64,000 nt of DNA from Brucella grignonensis (GCF_002252505.1 NZ_NNRL01000159.1:124001-188000), one strand, 5' to 3'. Positions 36,698 to 45,678 are shown, numbered from the stretch's first letter. The notes: generated from the letters alone by a model not told the origin. A program made the numbers and translations.

Positions 36698-37572
36698 ACC
36701 GGCGTCGCTTCCTCCTGATCACTGCTGCGGCCGCGACCTTTTCAAGCTCCGCCCGTGCTGGGATCACGCGCTGGCAAGCCGACATGCTCGGCGGCACAGT
36801 ACGTGTCGATCTGCGAGGTCCACGTGATCTTGCGCAAGATGTTGCCCGCCAAATCGGCATAGCGATTACAGAAGTGGAGGCCGCAGCAAGCCTTTTCAGA
36901 CCCGATTCCGCCCTCAGCCGATTGAATGCTACAGGCCAGCTCAACGATCCTCCCCCTGCCCTCCTCGACCTGCTGCGCCTTGCGGGCGAGATGCACGCTA
37001 TGACGGACGGACTTTTCGATCCGACGGTTCAACCGCTCTGGCGTGCTCTTGCGGAGGGGCGCGATCCCGTGCAAGCACGGGCCGCTATCGGGTGGGCGCG
37101 GGTGCAGCCCGGCCGACCGGTCCGGCTCGACAAAGGACAGATGCTAACTTTCAACGGCATTGCGCAGGGTTATGCTGCCGACCGCGTACGCGAACTGCTG
37201 CGAGACGCAGGCTACGACGAGGCGCTCATCGATATGGGAGAGTTCGCGGCACTCGGCGGACCGTTCCGCGTTTCGATTGAGGACCCCATCCTTGGCGAAA
37301 TCGCCATTCGCCGCCTTTCCGGCAACGCTGTCGCCACTTCAAGCCCGTCAGCGATGCGGATCGGAGCCGGCTTTCATATCCTGAACCCATACGGCGAAAT
37401 GCCATACTGGTCGACGATTTCGGTGGAAGCGGAAAGCGCTGCGCTGGCGGATGGCCTTTCCACCGCCTTCTGCCTGATGCCAGCCGAGCGGATTCGAGCT
37501 ACGCTGCGTCAAACGCGTGCCGTGACGCGGGTGACCGCTGTGGATATTGCGGGCGATGTCTCAACCTTCTGA
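36694..37572 (+). CDS. apbE: FAD:protein FMN transferase
   Basis: 292 residues. Tat-type signal (MNRRRFLLITAAAATFSSSA), then the ApbE domain: MLGGTVRVDL, ITEVEAAASLFRPDSALSRL, DGLFDPTVQPLW, FNGIAQGYAADRVRELL and ALIDMGEFAALGG. It transfers FMN from FAD to a Thr in D/S-G-x-T-x-A-T motifs. The natural target is the upstream NosR-like protein, with which it overlaps by four bases. It is a dedicated flavinylation enzyme for that protein by context. Confidence 0.9.
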   Translation: MNRRRFLLITAAAATFSSSARAGITRWQADMLGGTVRVDLRGPRDLAQDVARQIGIAITEVEAAASLFRPDSALSRLNATGQLNDPPPALLDLLRLAGEMHAMTDGLFDPTVQPLWRALAEGRDPVQARAAIGWARVQPGRPVRLDKGQMLTFNGIAQGYAADRVRELLRDAGYDEALIDMGEFAALGGPFRVSIEDPILGEIAIRRLSGNAVATSSPSAMRIGAGFHILNPYGEMPYWSTISVEAESAALADGLSTAFCLMPAERIRATLRQTRAVTRVTAVDIAGDVSTF

Positions 37573-37575
37573 ACT

Positions 37576-38472
37576 TTACCGTTTGGGCGAAGTAAAAGTC
37601 AGGCTATGGGCTGCAAAGATGCGGGCGATTCCACCATCCGCAAGTGCCGTTGCGATGGCTTCGTCGACAGCATAGGCGAGGTCCTTGTGCTGGAAGTTGA
37701 TGCCAACGCCGACCGTCCAGCTTCCCCGGGCAAAGCCAACGAGCGGTGGGGAATACACCTTCAATCCACTTTCGGGATGGCGTACCAGCCCTGCTTCCAG
37801 TTCGGCACGCGGGCCCATGGCGGCCTTGGTGTCGCCCTCCGCCAGTCCATCCATCGCCGCAGCCACCGATCGGTAGCGGTGGATCTTGTCGACGGGACCG
37901 ATCAAGGAGGTGAGGTAGAAATCGACGATGGAATCGTTTTCGACGGCAACCGGATCGAAGCGGAAGAAGGGGGGTGTCGGTCCTTTTTCCTCGTAGTCGG
38001 CCACACGATAGGCAATCGCGATACTTTCCGTGGCATATTGCCCAGTGAAAGTAACCTGTTCGATACGGCAGACGAGCGCGCTGTCATAGGGCACATGCAA
38101 CATCACGTCGCTGACGCGGCCGCCGACAGCCGCGCCCTTCCAGACATAGTTCAGGAGGTCCGCTTCCAGATTTTCTCCCGCAGCGACAAGACGAAACTTC
38201 GCTTCGACGCCGAGGGCCTTGGCAATTAACCGCCCTATCTCGACGTCCACGCCGACAGGCTTGCCCTTCATTTCATAGGACCAGGGTGCATAATCCGCAT
38301 AAACGGCGAATTCGATCCAGCCGTCCTCAAGAATCCGGTCGAAATCACGACCGACATCCCGTGCGAAAGTGTTTTGTGGCTTAGGCTGGGGCTTGTAGTC
38401 CTCGCAACGCGCAAAAGCGCCGCCCGGAAAGGCGACGCCAAGGACAAAGATCAGCAAGGCATAGCGCAGCAT
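37576..38472 (-). CDS. Quinoprotein-associated periplasmic binding protein (MxaJ/XoxJ-like)
   Basis: 298-residue secreted protein of the solute-binding family-3 fold (signal MLRYALLIFVLGVAFPGGAF). Visible features: WIEFAVYADYAPWSYEMKGK, PVGVDVEIGRLIAKALG, GGRVSDVMLHVPYD. These match the group of binding-protein-like factors encoded with quinoprotein dehydrogenases, including MxaJ and XoxJ, which seem to help assemble or activate the enzyme rather than feed a transporter. It starts six bases after the stop of the c550 gene, so both share an operon. Confidence 0.8.
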   Translation of the reverse strand: MLRYALLIFVLGVAFPGGAFARCEDYKPQPKPQNTFARDVGRDFDRILEDGWIEFAVYADYAPWSYEMKGKPVGVDVEIGRLIAKALGVEAKFRLVAAGENLEADLLNYVWKGAAVGGRVSDVMLHVPYDSALVCRIEQVTFTGQYATESIAIAYRVADYEEKGPTPPFFRFDPVAVENDSIVDFYLTSLIGPVDKIHRYRSVAAAMDGLAEGDTKAAMGPRAELEAGLVRHPESGLKVYSPPLVGFARGSWTVGVGINFQHKDLAYAVDEAIATALADGGIARIFAAHSLTFTSPKR

Positions 38473-38478
38473 GTTGCC

Positions 38479-39165
38479 TCACTGCGTGGCAGAAAGGCCG
38501 ATGGTCAATACTTCCGCCGCCTTCTTCCAATTTTCCGGCGTTTCCGAAAGGATGCGCGCCGCCTCGTAGCTCACGCTGTCGGCGACGGGCGCGCCAGACG
38601 CGGTCTTTACCTCGGAGGCGATTGCCTCTAGCTCCTTCTTGAGTGCAGTCGTATCAGTCACCTTGCCGCTGCCCAGTTCGTCGCGGATTTCATGCAAGCG
38701 CTGGGCGTGACTATCGAGCGCCCCGTCTTCCGGGCGGGTTTCCACATAGGTGCGGATCGCCCAAGCTGCCTTCTGGCCAAGAATGTCGCCGAAAGCTGGC
38801 ATCTTGGTCGTGCCGTCCTGAGTATAACCGTGGCGAAAGCGCTCAATGAACCATTCGTCACCTACTTCCTCGGCCTCAAGAAAGCGCAGATCCGGCGCAA
38901 GCCCGCCCGAAACCGCGCCCAAGCCATGGCAGCGCGCGCAGTTCTGGTTGAAGCCCGAAGCACCGATCTCCACAGCCTTCAGCCAAGTACCACGACCGAC
39001 CGCCGCCTCGCGATAGGGGTTTTCGGTCTGCCACTCTTCGCCCACGTCAGGCAGTGCATCCGTATTGACCGGTTGCGGTGTCACATCGCCATGGGCGATC
39101 ACGAAACTCGTCGTCGCCACGAGGATGAGAGCGGCGATGCCGCCGCGAATGATATTGGTCGACAT
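38479..39165 (-). CDS. pedF: Cytochrome c550, PedF type
   Basis: 228-residue periplasmic cytochrome with a signal peptide and one haem-binding motif, CARCH, at about residue 76 (GFNQNCARCHGLGAVSGGLA), and a distal Met probably in TTKMPAF. The pattern matches the c550 proteins encoded with PQQ ethanol dehydrogenases in Pseudomonas (PedF/ExaB family). It should accept electrons from the dehydrogenase at 45835. The leader contains the island motif on the minus strand at 39222-39238. Confidence 0.85.
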   Translation of the reverse strand: MSTNIIRGGIAALILVATTSFVIAHGDVTPQPVNTDALPDVGEEWQTENPYREAAVGRGTWLKAVEIGASGFNQNCARCHGLGAVSGGLAPDLRFLEAEEVGDEWFIERFRHGYTQDGTTKMPAFGDILGQKAAWAIRTYVETRPEDGALDSHAQRLHEIRDELGSGKVTDTTALKKELEAIASEVKTASGAPVADSVSYEAARILSETPENWKKAAEVLTIGLSATQ

Positions 39166-39221
39166 GCGGTCCTCCCTCGCATTTCTAATTGTTCATTTTC
39201 TATGGCAAGCCGTGGTCACCG

Positions 39222-39271
39222 CGATATGCGACTTAGGTCGCCCCACCCCATGGTACCAAGGTCGTATTTCG
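39222..39271. promoter_or_regulatory. Island motif, two divergent copies (pedF and SBP)
   Basis: Minus strand acctaagtcgcatatcg (39238-39222) lies 56 bp before the pedF start. Plus strand accaaggtcgtatttcg (39255-39271) lies 44 bp before the binding-protein start at 39316. The plus-strand copy is the best match to the consensus and defines it here. Confidence 0.6.
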
Positions 39272-39315
39272 GACCCTGCGTTCTGTCGCCATGCTACCCT
39301 TTAGGAGGATGAGAC

Positions 39316-40503
39316 ATGCCGTTACGCTTCATGGTGTGTCGCAGGGGGCTCTGCCTTGCGGTCGCATGTGTCTTTGGCGCTTCGTCGGCTGCCGCCGCGA
39401 TTGCCATACCGATGACTTATCTGCGGCAGGAGGTGGAGGCGCCGCCCGTGCTCTCCAATCTAGATCCCATTCCGGAAAATCGGGGCATTGCGGGTGCTGA
39501 AGTCGCATTGATCGACACGAAGACTACTGGCAGTTTCATGGGCCACGATTACAGCCTTGCCGTCGTCTCGGTGGAACCCGGCAGCGATTTGCTCAATGCC
39601 GCCCGCAAGGCGCTTGCCGCGTCGAAAATCCTGTTCCTTGACGCTACGCCGGAGGGCATTCTCGCAGTCGCCGACCTGCCGGAAGCCCGGGGCGCACTCC
39701 TCTTCAACGTTTCCACTGGCGACCGGCGCTTGCGCGATGCCGATTGCCGCCCCAACCTGCTGCATACCATGGCGGAAGATGCCATGCGCACCGATGCGCT
39801 GATGCAGGTACTGAAAGCACGGCGCTGGACCCGTACAGTACTGGTTGTTGGGCCAAAGCCTGAGGACCGCGCCTTTTCCGAGACGCTGCACGCTTCCGCG
39901 CGAAAATTCGGCGTGGAAATCCTTGCCTCGAAAGACTGGACCTTCGACACGGACCTACGCCGTGCCGCTGGTCAGGAAATCCCGCTCTTCACACAAGATT
40001 TTCCAGATCACGACGTGTTGCTGATCGCCGATGAAACCGACGATTTCGCCCGCTATGTCGCTGACAATACCTGGCTTCCCCGCCCCGTCGCAGGCTCAGA
40101 CGGGCTTCGTGGCGAAGGCTGGGCGCCGGTGCTTGAGCAATGGGCGGCCGTGCAGTTGCAGAACCGGTTCGAGAAGAAAACCGGGCGCGAGATGGGCGCT
40201 CGCGACTATGCGGCCTGGACAGCACTACGCACAATCGGCGAGGCGGTGACGCGGACCAATTCGGCGAATCCCGGCGTGCTTCGCAATTTCATCCTCTCGG
40301 ACAAGTTCGCCCTCGATGGTTTCAAGGGCCGTAGTCTCAGCTACCGCGCCTGGAACGGGCAGCTCCGCCAGCCCATGGCAGTCGTCAATGCTCGCGCGCT
40401 GGTCGAGTTGACACCACTCGACGGCTACCTGCACCAGACGAACGAAATGGACACGCTGGGCCTTGATCGGCCCGAAAGCGCCTGTACTGCCTTTGGAGGA
40501 TAA
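39316..40503 (+). CDS. ABC-type binding protein of the PQQ alcohol dehydrogenase system
   Basis: 395-residue secreted protein with the type I periplasmic-binding fold (receptor-like ANF/LivJ layout). Features: LDPIPENRGIAGAEVALIDT, DATPEGILAVADLPEARGAL, NVSTGDRRLRDADCRPNLLH, and a C-terminal YAAWTALRTIGEAVTR. It belongs with the ABC binding proteins found specifically in PQQ alcohol dehydrogenase clusters. It heads the plus-strand operon 39316-44064. The ligand is unknown. Ribosome site ttaggaggatgagac. Confidence 0.8.
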   Translation: MPLRFMVCRRGLCLAVACVFGASSAAAAIAIPMTYLRQEVEAPPVLSNLDPIPENRGIAGAEVALIDTKTTGSFMGHDYSLAVVSVEPGSDLLNAARKALAASKILFLDATPEGILAVADLPEARGALLFNVSTGDRRLRDADCRPNLLHTMAEDAMRTDALMQVLKARRWTRTVLVVGPKPEDRAFSETLHASARKFGVEILASKDWTFDTDLRRAAGQEIPLFTQDFPDHDVLLIADETDDFARYVADNTWLPRPVAGSDGLRGEGWAPVLEQWAAVQLQNRFEKKTGREMGARDYAAWTALRTIGEAVTRTNSANPGVLRNFILSDKFALDGFKGRSLSYRAWNGQLRQPMAVVNARALVELTPLDGYLHQTNEMDTLGLDRPESACTAFGG

Positions 40504-40504
40504 G

Positions 40505-41470
40505 ATGAGATTTCCGGCCCTGTTGTTCGCTCCATTTTTGGCTGCCGCCCCACTCCCGGCCCTAGCCGGTGAAATCTGGGTGACGAACGAGAAGGACGAC
40601 ACGATCTCGGTGATCGACACGGCAACATTGGAGGTTGTGCGTACTATCAAGACCGGCGAACGGCCGCGCGGCATCACCTTCAATTCCGATCACAGCCGCG
40701 TCTATATCTGCGCTTCCGACAGCGACACGGTACAGGTTATGGACCCGGCGACCGGCGAGATCCTGCATGACTTGCCGTCCGGGGAGGACCCCGAGCAGTT
40801 TGTGCTCGCTCCCGACAACAAGCACCTCTGGATCGCCAACGAGGACGACGCGGTGACAACGGTTGTCGATGTCGAGACTCGCAAGGTGGTGAGCCAGATC
40901 AATGTCGGCATCGAGCCCGAAGGCATGGCGGTTTCGCCCGACGGCAAGATCGTCATCACCACATCGGAAACGACGAACATGGCGCACTGGATCGACACAG
41001 AGAAGAAGGCAATTTTCGCCAACACACTGGTCGATTCCCGCCCGCGCCATGCCGAATTCGCCAAAGGCGGCACAGAGTTGTGGGTTTCCTCGGAGATCGG
41101 GGGAACGATTACTGTCTTCGATGTCGCCACTCAGGCGAAAAAGGCGAAGATTCGTTTCGAGATCACGGGCGTCAACGCCGACCTGATCCAGCCTGTCGGC
41201 TTCGAGTTCACGCCCGACGGCAAGACAGCCTTCGTCGCGCTTGGCCCGTCCAACCATGTGGCGGTGATCGATGCGGAAACCTTCGAAGTGAAGAAATACA
41301 TCCTCGTCGGCCGACGTGTCTGGCATCTCGCCTTCTCGCCCGACCATACGCAGCTTTTCACCACCAACGGCGTTTCCGGGGACGTTACGGTGATCAATGT
41401 CGCCACGCTGGAACCCGTAAAATCCATCAAGGTCGGCCGTTTCCCCTGGGGCGCTGCGACCCGTCCATGA
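40505..41470 (+). CDS. YVTN-type beta-propeller protein of the PQQ system
   Basis: 321-residue secreted protein made of repeated beta-propeller blades, each ending in patterns like GEIWVTNEKDDTISVIDTAT, SRVYICASDSDTVQVMDPAT and HLWIANEDDAVTTVVDVETR. Signal peptide at 1-20 (PLPALAGE cleavage). This class of repeat protein recurs in PQQ alcohol dehydrogenase clusters next to the ABC-2 system. It starts one base after the previous stop. Its biochemical role is not known to me. Confidence 0.82.
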   Translation: MRFPALLFAPFLAAAPLPALAGEIWVTNEKDDTISVIDTATLEVVRTIKTGERPRGITFNSDHSRVYICASDSDTVQVMDPATGEILHDLPSGEDPEQFVLAPDNKHLWIANEDDAVTTVVDVETRKVVSQINVGIEPEGMAVSPDGKIVITTSETTNMAHWIDTEKKAIFANTLVDSRPRHAEFAKGGTELWVSSEIGGTITVFDVATQAKKAKIRFEITGVNADLIQPVGFEFTPDGKTAFVALGPSNHVAVIDAETFEVKKYILVGRRVWHLAFSPDHTQLFTTNGVSGDVTVINVATLEPVKSIKVGRFPWGAATRP

Positions 41471-41489
41471 CGTTCTGAAAGAGAGTAAG

Positions 41490-41948
41490 ATGAAAAAAGC
41501 AATTCTGGCCGCAATCATGCTCACCGCCATACCTTTCGCCGCACAGGCGGATGATGATAGCGATACCAAGCCTGAGGCCGGCATGGGCCTTGCAGGTCTC
41601 CTTTCAAAGCCCAACCGCGAGATCTTGCCGGATCTGACGCTCTCAGCTGGACAACCAGTTTCCAAGGCACAGCTGAAGCTGAAGTCTGGGAAATACTACA
41701 TCGTGAAGATTAAAGCCGATGGCAGCCAGGAACTGGCATTGGAAGGGGCTGGATTCTTCCGGGCTGTCTGGATCAACGAGATCGTTATCGAGGGTATCGA
41801 GATCCGTCCGCTCGGTGTCGATTCCATCGAGTTCGACGAGGCGGGCGAAGCGGAAATCAGCTTCGTGGCGATCAAGCCGGGCAGCTACCACCTGAAGGTT
41901 CCCGGCAGCAAAGGCGACAGCCAGCAAGTCGCCATCACCATAGAGTAG
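41490..41948 (+). CDS. Small periplasmic protein of unknown function
   Basis: 152 residues with a signal peptide (MKKAILAAIMLTAIPFAAQA) and an acidic mature start (DDDSDTKPEAG). The rest is beta-rich (KSGKYYIVKIKADGSQELAL, GEAEISFVAIKPGSYHLKVP) and reminiscent of a cupredoxin-like sandwich, but no Cys or full copper-ligand set is present. It sits between the beta-propeller gene and the ABC-2 ATPase in one operon. I cannot name the family with confidence. Confidence 0.7.
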   Translation: MKKAILAAIMLTAIPFAAQADDDSDTKPEAGMGLAGLLSKPNREILPDLTLSAGQPVSKAQLKLKSGKYYIVKIKADGSQELALEGAGFFRAVWINEIVIEGIEIRPLGVDSIEFDEAGEAEISFVAIKPGSYHLKVPGSKGDSQQVAITIE

Positions 41949-41954
41949 CCGGCC

Positions 41955-42668
41955 ATGGATGGCTTGACGGTAGAGGGCATTAGCCATGACTGGCGCACAA
42001 AGTGCGTGCTCGATAATGTGTCTTTTTCGGTCGAGCCAGGCCGCTTCTGTGCTCTACTTGGACCGAACGGTGCCGGTAAATCGACACTGTTCGGCCTACT
42101 CGCCCGGCTTTTCACGCCACGTACCGGCCAGATCGTGATGGCGGGTTTCGACATGACGCTCTCACCGCACGCGGCCCTCGCCCGCATGGGCGTTGTCTTC
42201 CAGTCCTCGACGCTCGATCTTGATCTCACTGTCAAGCGCAACCTCCTCTACTTTGCCGCGCTGCACGGCCTTTCAGGGCGCGAGGCGGAAATGCGTACGA
42301 TTGCGGCACTCGAGCGGCTCGGCATGGCCGAACGCGCTGGAGAGAAGGTTGCGAAACTCAATGGTGGCCACCGCAGGCGGATGGAGATCGCCCGCGCCCT
42401 CCTTCACCGACCACAGGTACTGTTGCTGGACGAACCGACGGTCGGTCTCGATGCAGCCACCCGCGCCGCCATCACTGCCCATGTGCATGATCTTTCAGCA
42501 GATGGCCTGACCGTACTCTGGGCGACTCACCTTGTGGACGAAGTACGGGACACCGATCAGCTGGTCATACTCCACCGTGGCAAGGTGCTTGCCGATGGTG
42601 AGGCGGGAGAAATCGGCGGTGCGGACCTTATGACTCGCTTCCTCACACTGACGGGAGATCAGACATGA
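41955..42668 (+). CDS. ABC transporter ATPase, PQQ alcohol dehydrogenase system
   Basis: 237 residues. Walker A LLGPNGAGKSTLFG, a slightly altered signature (LNGGHRRRMEIARAL, where LSGGQ is usual) and Walker B VLLLDEPTVGLD. It resembles the ABC-2 exporter ATPases specific to PQQ alcohol dehydrogenase clusters. Its stop overlaps the permease start by four bases. Confidence 0.88.
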   Translation: MDGLTVEGISHDWRTKCVLDNVSFSVEPGRFCALLGPNGAGKSTLFGLLARLFTPRTGQIVMAGFDMTLSPHAALARMGVVFQSSTLDLDLTVKRNLLYFAALHGLSGREAEMRTIAALERLGMAERAGEKVAKLNGGHRRRMEIARALLHRPQVLLLDEPTVGLDAATRAAITAHVHDLSADGLTVLWATHLVDEVRDTDQLVILHRGKVLADGEAGEIGGADLMTRFLTLTGDQT

Positions 42669-43507
42669 CGTCGGAAGCGCTGGACAGGATCGAAGCGGAA
42701 AACGGTGGCGTGCTGCGTTCCCATCCTTTCATCGCGCTTCAGGCGATCCTGCACCGGGAAGCATTGCGGTTTCTGGGCCAGCGCGGACGGCTCGTCGCAG
42801 CGCTAGTGCGGCCACTGGTCTGGCTCTTCGTCTTTGCCACAGGCTTCCGCGCGGCGCTTGGCCTGTCCATCACGCCGCCCTATCAAACTTATATCACCTA
42901 CGAAATCTACATCGTGCCGGGACTGGTCGGCATGATCCTGCTGTTCAGCGGCATGCAATCGTCTCTCAGCCTCGTCTATGATCGGGAGATGGGGTCCATG
43001 CGGCTTCTCCTGACCGCACCGTTACCACGCTGGTGGCTGCTGTTCTGCCGGCTGCTGGCTGGCAGCCTGATCGCAGTACTGCAGGCTTATGTCTTTCTCG
43101 CCATCGCCGCGCTTTACGGCATCCGGTTCCCCTGGCTTGGATATCTTGCCGCCGCCCCGGCCATGGCCGTTGCTGCAATGATGCTCGGTGCGCTTGGCCT
43201 CCTGCTCTCTTCGTTCATCCGGCAACTGGAGAATTTCGCAGGCGTGATGAACTTCGTGATCTTTCCGATGTTCTTCCTCTCCTCGGCACTCTATCCGCTC
43301 TGGAAGATGGCCGAAGCTTCGCCGCGCCTGCGTGACCTGTGCGCGCTCAATCCCTTCACCCACGCCGTCGAACTGATCCGCTTCGCCCTCTACGTCGAGG
43401 GCAATCTTACGGCACTCGCCGTTACCCTCGCTGCCTTTATCGTCTTCGGCCTGATCGCTATCTGGGGGTACGACCCCGCTCGCGGTCTAACTGCACGAAA
43501 GGCCTGA
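42665..43507 (+). CDS. pedC: ABC-2 type permease, PQQ alcohol dehydrogenase system
   Basis: 280-residue membrane protein with six hydrophobic segments and the ABC-2 pattern (SGMQSSLSLVYDREMGSMRL, then NFVIFPMFFLSSALYPLWKM). It corresponds to the PedC-type permease in alcohol-degradation clusters. Despite its name in some annotations as an alcohol transporter, the ABC-2 fold is usually an exporter; the cargo is unknown. It is coupled to the ATPase upstream. Confidence 0.82.
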   Translation: MTSEALDRIEAENGGVLRSHPFIALQAILHREALRFLGQRGRLVAALVRPLVWLFVFATGFRAALGLSITPPYQTYITYEIYIVPGLVGMILLFSGMQSSLSLVYDREMGSMRLLLTAPLPRWWLLFCRLLAGSLIAVLQAYVFLAIAALYGIRFPWLGYLAAAPAMAVAAMMLGALGLLLSSFIRQLENFAGVMNFVIFPMFFLSSALYPLWKMAEASPRLRDLCALNPFTHAVELIRFALYVEGNLTALAVTLAAFIVFGLIAIWGYDPARGLTARKA

Positions 43508-43521
43508 ACTGGAGAATTATC

Positions 43522-44064
43522 ATGCGCCTTGCCATAGCTACCGCAAGCCTGTTGCTCCTTTCTGCCAACGCAGCTCTGTCGCAGGCGGACGTTGGCGGCA
43601 CGCTCAATCCCGAGGAACTGACGCTGAACCGCGTCATGAAGGACGTCATCGAGGGGCGCACCAGCATGACGATCTGTGCGACCGGTTATTACATCACCAA
43701 GTCGGGCCGACATGAAATGGCGCGCGAGCTCTTCATGCGTTGTGCCGAGGCCGGCTGGACCGGGGCGATGACATGGATGTCACAACTCGACGACAACGGC
43801 CTCGGCTCTCGTGAAAACCCTGATTCCGCTGCTGAATGGGACCGCCGCGCCGCCGAAGCCGGTGATCCCATTGGCAAGTTCAATTATGGACTCGACCTGA
43901 TGCGCGGACGCGGCGTCGTGGAAAACAAGACGCTCGGTCGCCGCTATATCGATGAAGCCGCCGACAACGGGCTTTCGACGGCAAGACGCCTCAAAGATGC
44001 CGGCTATGATCTCGATGTCGTGACACCTGACGCCGACAACCGGAAGTATGCCCCAGCGTTCTGA
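43522..44064 (+). CDS. Secreted Sel1-like repeat protein
   Basis: 180 residues with a signal peptide (MRLAIATASLLLLSANAALS) and two or three Sel1-type helical repeats (ARELFMRCAEAGWTGAMTWM, AAEWDRRAAEAGDPIGKFNY, GRRYIDEAADNGLSTARRLK). The start follows ggagaattatc, 14 bp after the permease stop. Its last 61 bp overlap the end of the convergent ABC ATPase. Such proteins often serve as periplasmic scaffolds. Last gene of the plus-strand operon. Confidence 0.82.
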   Translation: MRLAIATASLLLLSANAALSQADVGGTLNPEELTLNRVMKDVIEGRTSMTICATGYYITKSGRHEMARELFMRCAEAGWTGAMTWMSQLDDNGLGSRENPDSAAEWDRRAAEAGDPIGKFNYGLDLMRGRGVVENKTLGRRYIDEAADNGLSTARRLKDAGYDLDVVTPDADNRKYAPAF

Positions 44065-44684
44065 TCCTCCTCAACAAGCCACGCTGGCTGGCATTCCAAG
44101 CGCAGAATTCGGCTTGCAAGCCGTTCAGCCTCAGCCTTGACGTGAGTCACGAAAAGCGTCGCACAGGGGCGTGCGGCGATCAGTTGCTCGAACAGACCCA
44201 TCATCTCATCAACCAGCGCCGGATCGAGGCTGACGAACGGTTCGTCCATCAACAGGAGATCCGGTTTGGACGCGAAGGCACGCGCCAACGCCAAACGTCG
44301 CTGCTGGCCGAGCGAAAGCATGCCCGGAAAACGCGCACCGAGCCCCCCCAAATCGACCTTCTCAAGCCAATGCTGTGCCTCCGTCTCGCTTATGCGTGCG
44401 ACGATGGTGAGGTTCTGTAGTGCCGTCCGCCAAGGCAAGAGAACAGGTTCCTGGAAAACTATGGCTATACGTCCCGCTGTTTCCAACCGCCCGTCGAAAC
44501 GCTTGTCGAGCCCGGCTATGATACGCAGCAGCGATGTTTTGCCTGCACCGGAGGGACCGGTCAACGCGACGGTTTCACCGGCAACGAGAGAAAGTTCCAT
44601 CGGGCCAAGCACACGGCCCGGCCCACCTTTCTCCAGATTGAGCCGCAAGACCCGCTCAGTTGTCGGAATGATGGAAGACACCAT
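44004..44684 (-). CDS. ABC importer ATPase (SsuB/TauB type)
   Basis: 226 residues. Walker A LTGPSGAGKTSLLRIIAGLD, signature LSLGQQRRLALARAFASK and Walker B LLLMDEPFVSLD. It overlaps the upstream binding-protein gene by 29 bp. Its own 3' end overlaps the convergent Sel1-like gene by 61 bp. The normal third partner, a permease of this family, is at 33719-34489 on the same strand, not adjacent. Confidence 0.88.
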   Translation of the reverse strand: MVSSIIPTTERVLRLNLEKGGPGRVLGPMELSLVAGETVALTGPSGAGKTSLLRIIAGLDKRFDGRLETAGRIAIVFQEPVLLPWRTALQNLTIVARISETEAQHWLEKVDLGGLGARFPGMLSLGQQRRLALARAFASKPDLLLMDEPFVSLDPALVDEMMGLFEQLIAARPCATLFVTHVKAEAERLASRILRLECQPAWLVEEDQNAGAYFRLSASGVTTSRS

Positions 44685-45630
44685 CGGGCAGCTCTTTCAG
44701 GTTCCCGACCAGCTCGCCGCCGCCGAGTTCGGTCATGAGGGCGAGCATGCGAGCGGCAGCCTTTTCGTCGACTGCACCCGCCTTCGGCGTGCCAGCAAGA
44801 AATTCCGCTTTCAGCGCCTTGAATTCAGCATCGTTCGCCGCCCTCATCATCGGGCGTATACGCTCCCAGGCAGTCGGATCGGAAGCCAGCTTTTCCTTGG
44901 CGGCACGCGAGGCGACAACAATCGCTTCACCAAGACCAGAGTTGGCCTTCAGAACCTCACCACGCACCACATAGCCGAGGAGCGGCGTTTCCGGGTCGAG
45001 TCCGAGCGCCTTGGTTGCCTTGTCTACACTTATCAGCGTGCGCATACCTGCCGCCTGCATGCGGGCACCGAAATTCCAGAAATTCAGTGCGCCCTGCACC
45101 TCTCCGTCGAGCGCTGCCTTGTAAACCAGCGGCGGGGCGCCAAAGACCTGATCGGTTGCGCCGGAGAGATCAAAACCCTCCACCTTCTGCGCATAGGCCC
45201 GCAAGATCAACCAGCTCTTGTCTATGGGGCTACCGGCGACGCCGATCTTCAGACCCTTAAGATCTATGAGTTTTTTAACCGGGCTGTCGGCCGCCACCAT
45301 CAGTCCGCCAACAGCGCGTGAGTACGGAATAAAAACGAGATCGCGTCCGGCAGCGCGCTCGCGCGCCACCCAAAGCCAGTCGGAAACGATCATGTCCACC
45401 TCACCAGCGATGAGAGCGATCTGTGCGGCCGGCGCGCCGGCAACGTCGCTCACTTCAAGAGCAAAGCCGTTCGCCTTATCGAAGCCATAATGGCGGATCG
45501 TGTCGGCTTCCCAGTTTACAGTACCTGAAAGCTGGAGCGCAGCGCGCACAACGGACGTTTCAGCGAGGGCAGGCATGAGTGACAGGAGCATGAAGACAGC
45601 TGGGGCGGCAAGCGATTTCAGTATTGTCAT
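44656..45630 (-). CDS. ABC importer substrate-binding protein (NMT1/SsuA-like)
   Basis: 324 residues from the ATG at 45630, preceded by ttaaggagagc. Signal peptide MTILKSLAAPAVFMLLSLMP. The mature part has the NMT1/THI5-like pattern: NWEADTIRHYGFDKANGFAL, IALIAGEVDMIVSDWLWVAR, LKGLKIGVAGSPIDKSWLIL. Proteins of this kind bind small sulfonates, nitrate, pyrimidines or cofactors; within PQQ clusters the ligand is unknown. The leader carries the island motif at 45679-45695. Confidence 0.85.
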   Translation of the reverse strand: MTILKSLAAPAVFMLLSLMPALAETSVVRAALQLSGTVNWEADTIRHYGFDKANGFALEVSDVAGAPAAQIALIAGEVDMIVSDWLWVARERAAGRDLVFIPYSRAVGGLMVAADSPVKKLIDLKGLKIGVAGSPIDKSWLILRAYAQKVEGFDLSGATDQVFGAPPLVYKAALDGEVQGALNFWNFGARMQAAGMRTLISVDKATKALGLDPETPLLGYVVRGEVLKANSGLGEAIVVASRAAKEKLASDPTAWERIRPMMRAANDAEFKALKAEFLAGTPKAGAVDEKAAARMLALMTELGGGELVGNLKELPDGVFHHSDN

Positions 45631-45678
45631 GGGTCCGCTCTCCTTAATTTTGAAATGATACTCTCTTGCTCCGCGGCT

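Noticed and set aside
40562..41665. 367-codon minus-strand frame antisense to the beta-propeller gene
   Set aside because: The propeller repeats on the plus strand are unmistakable and the antisense frame has no start signal.
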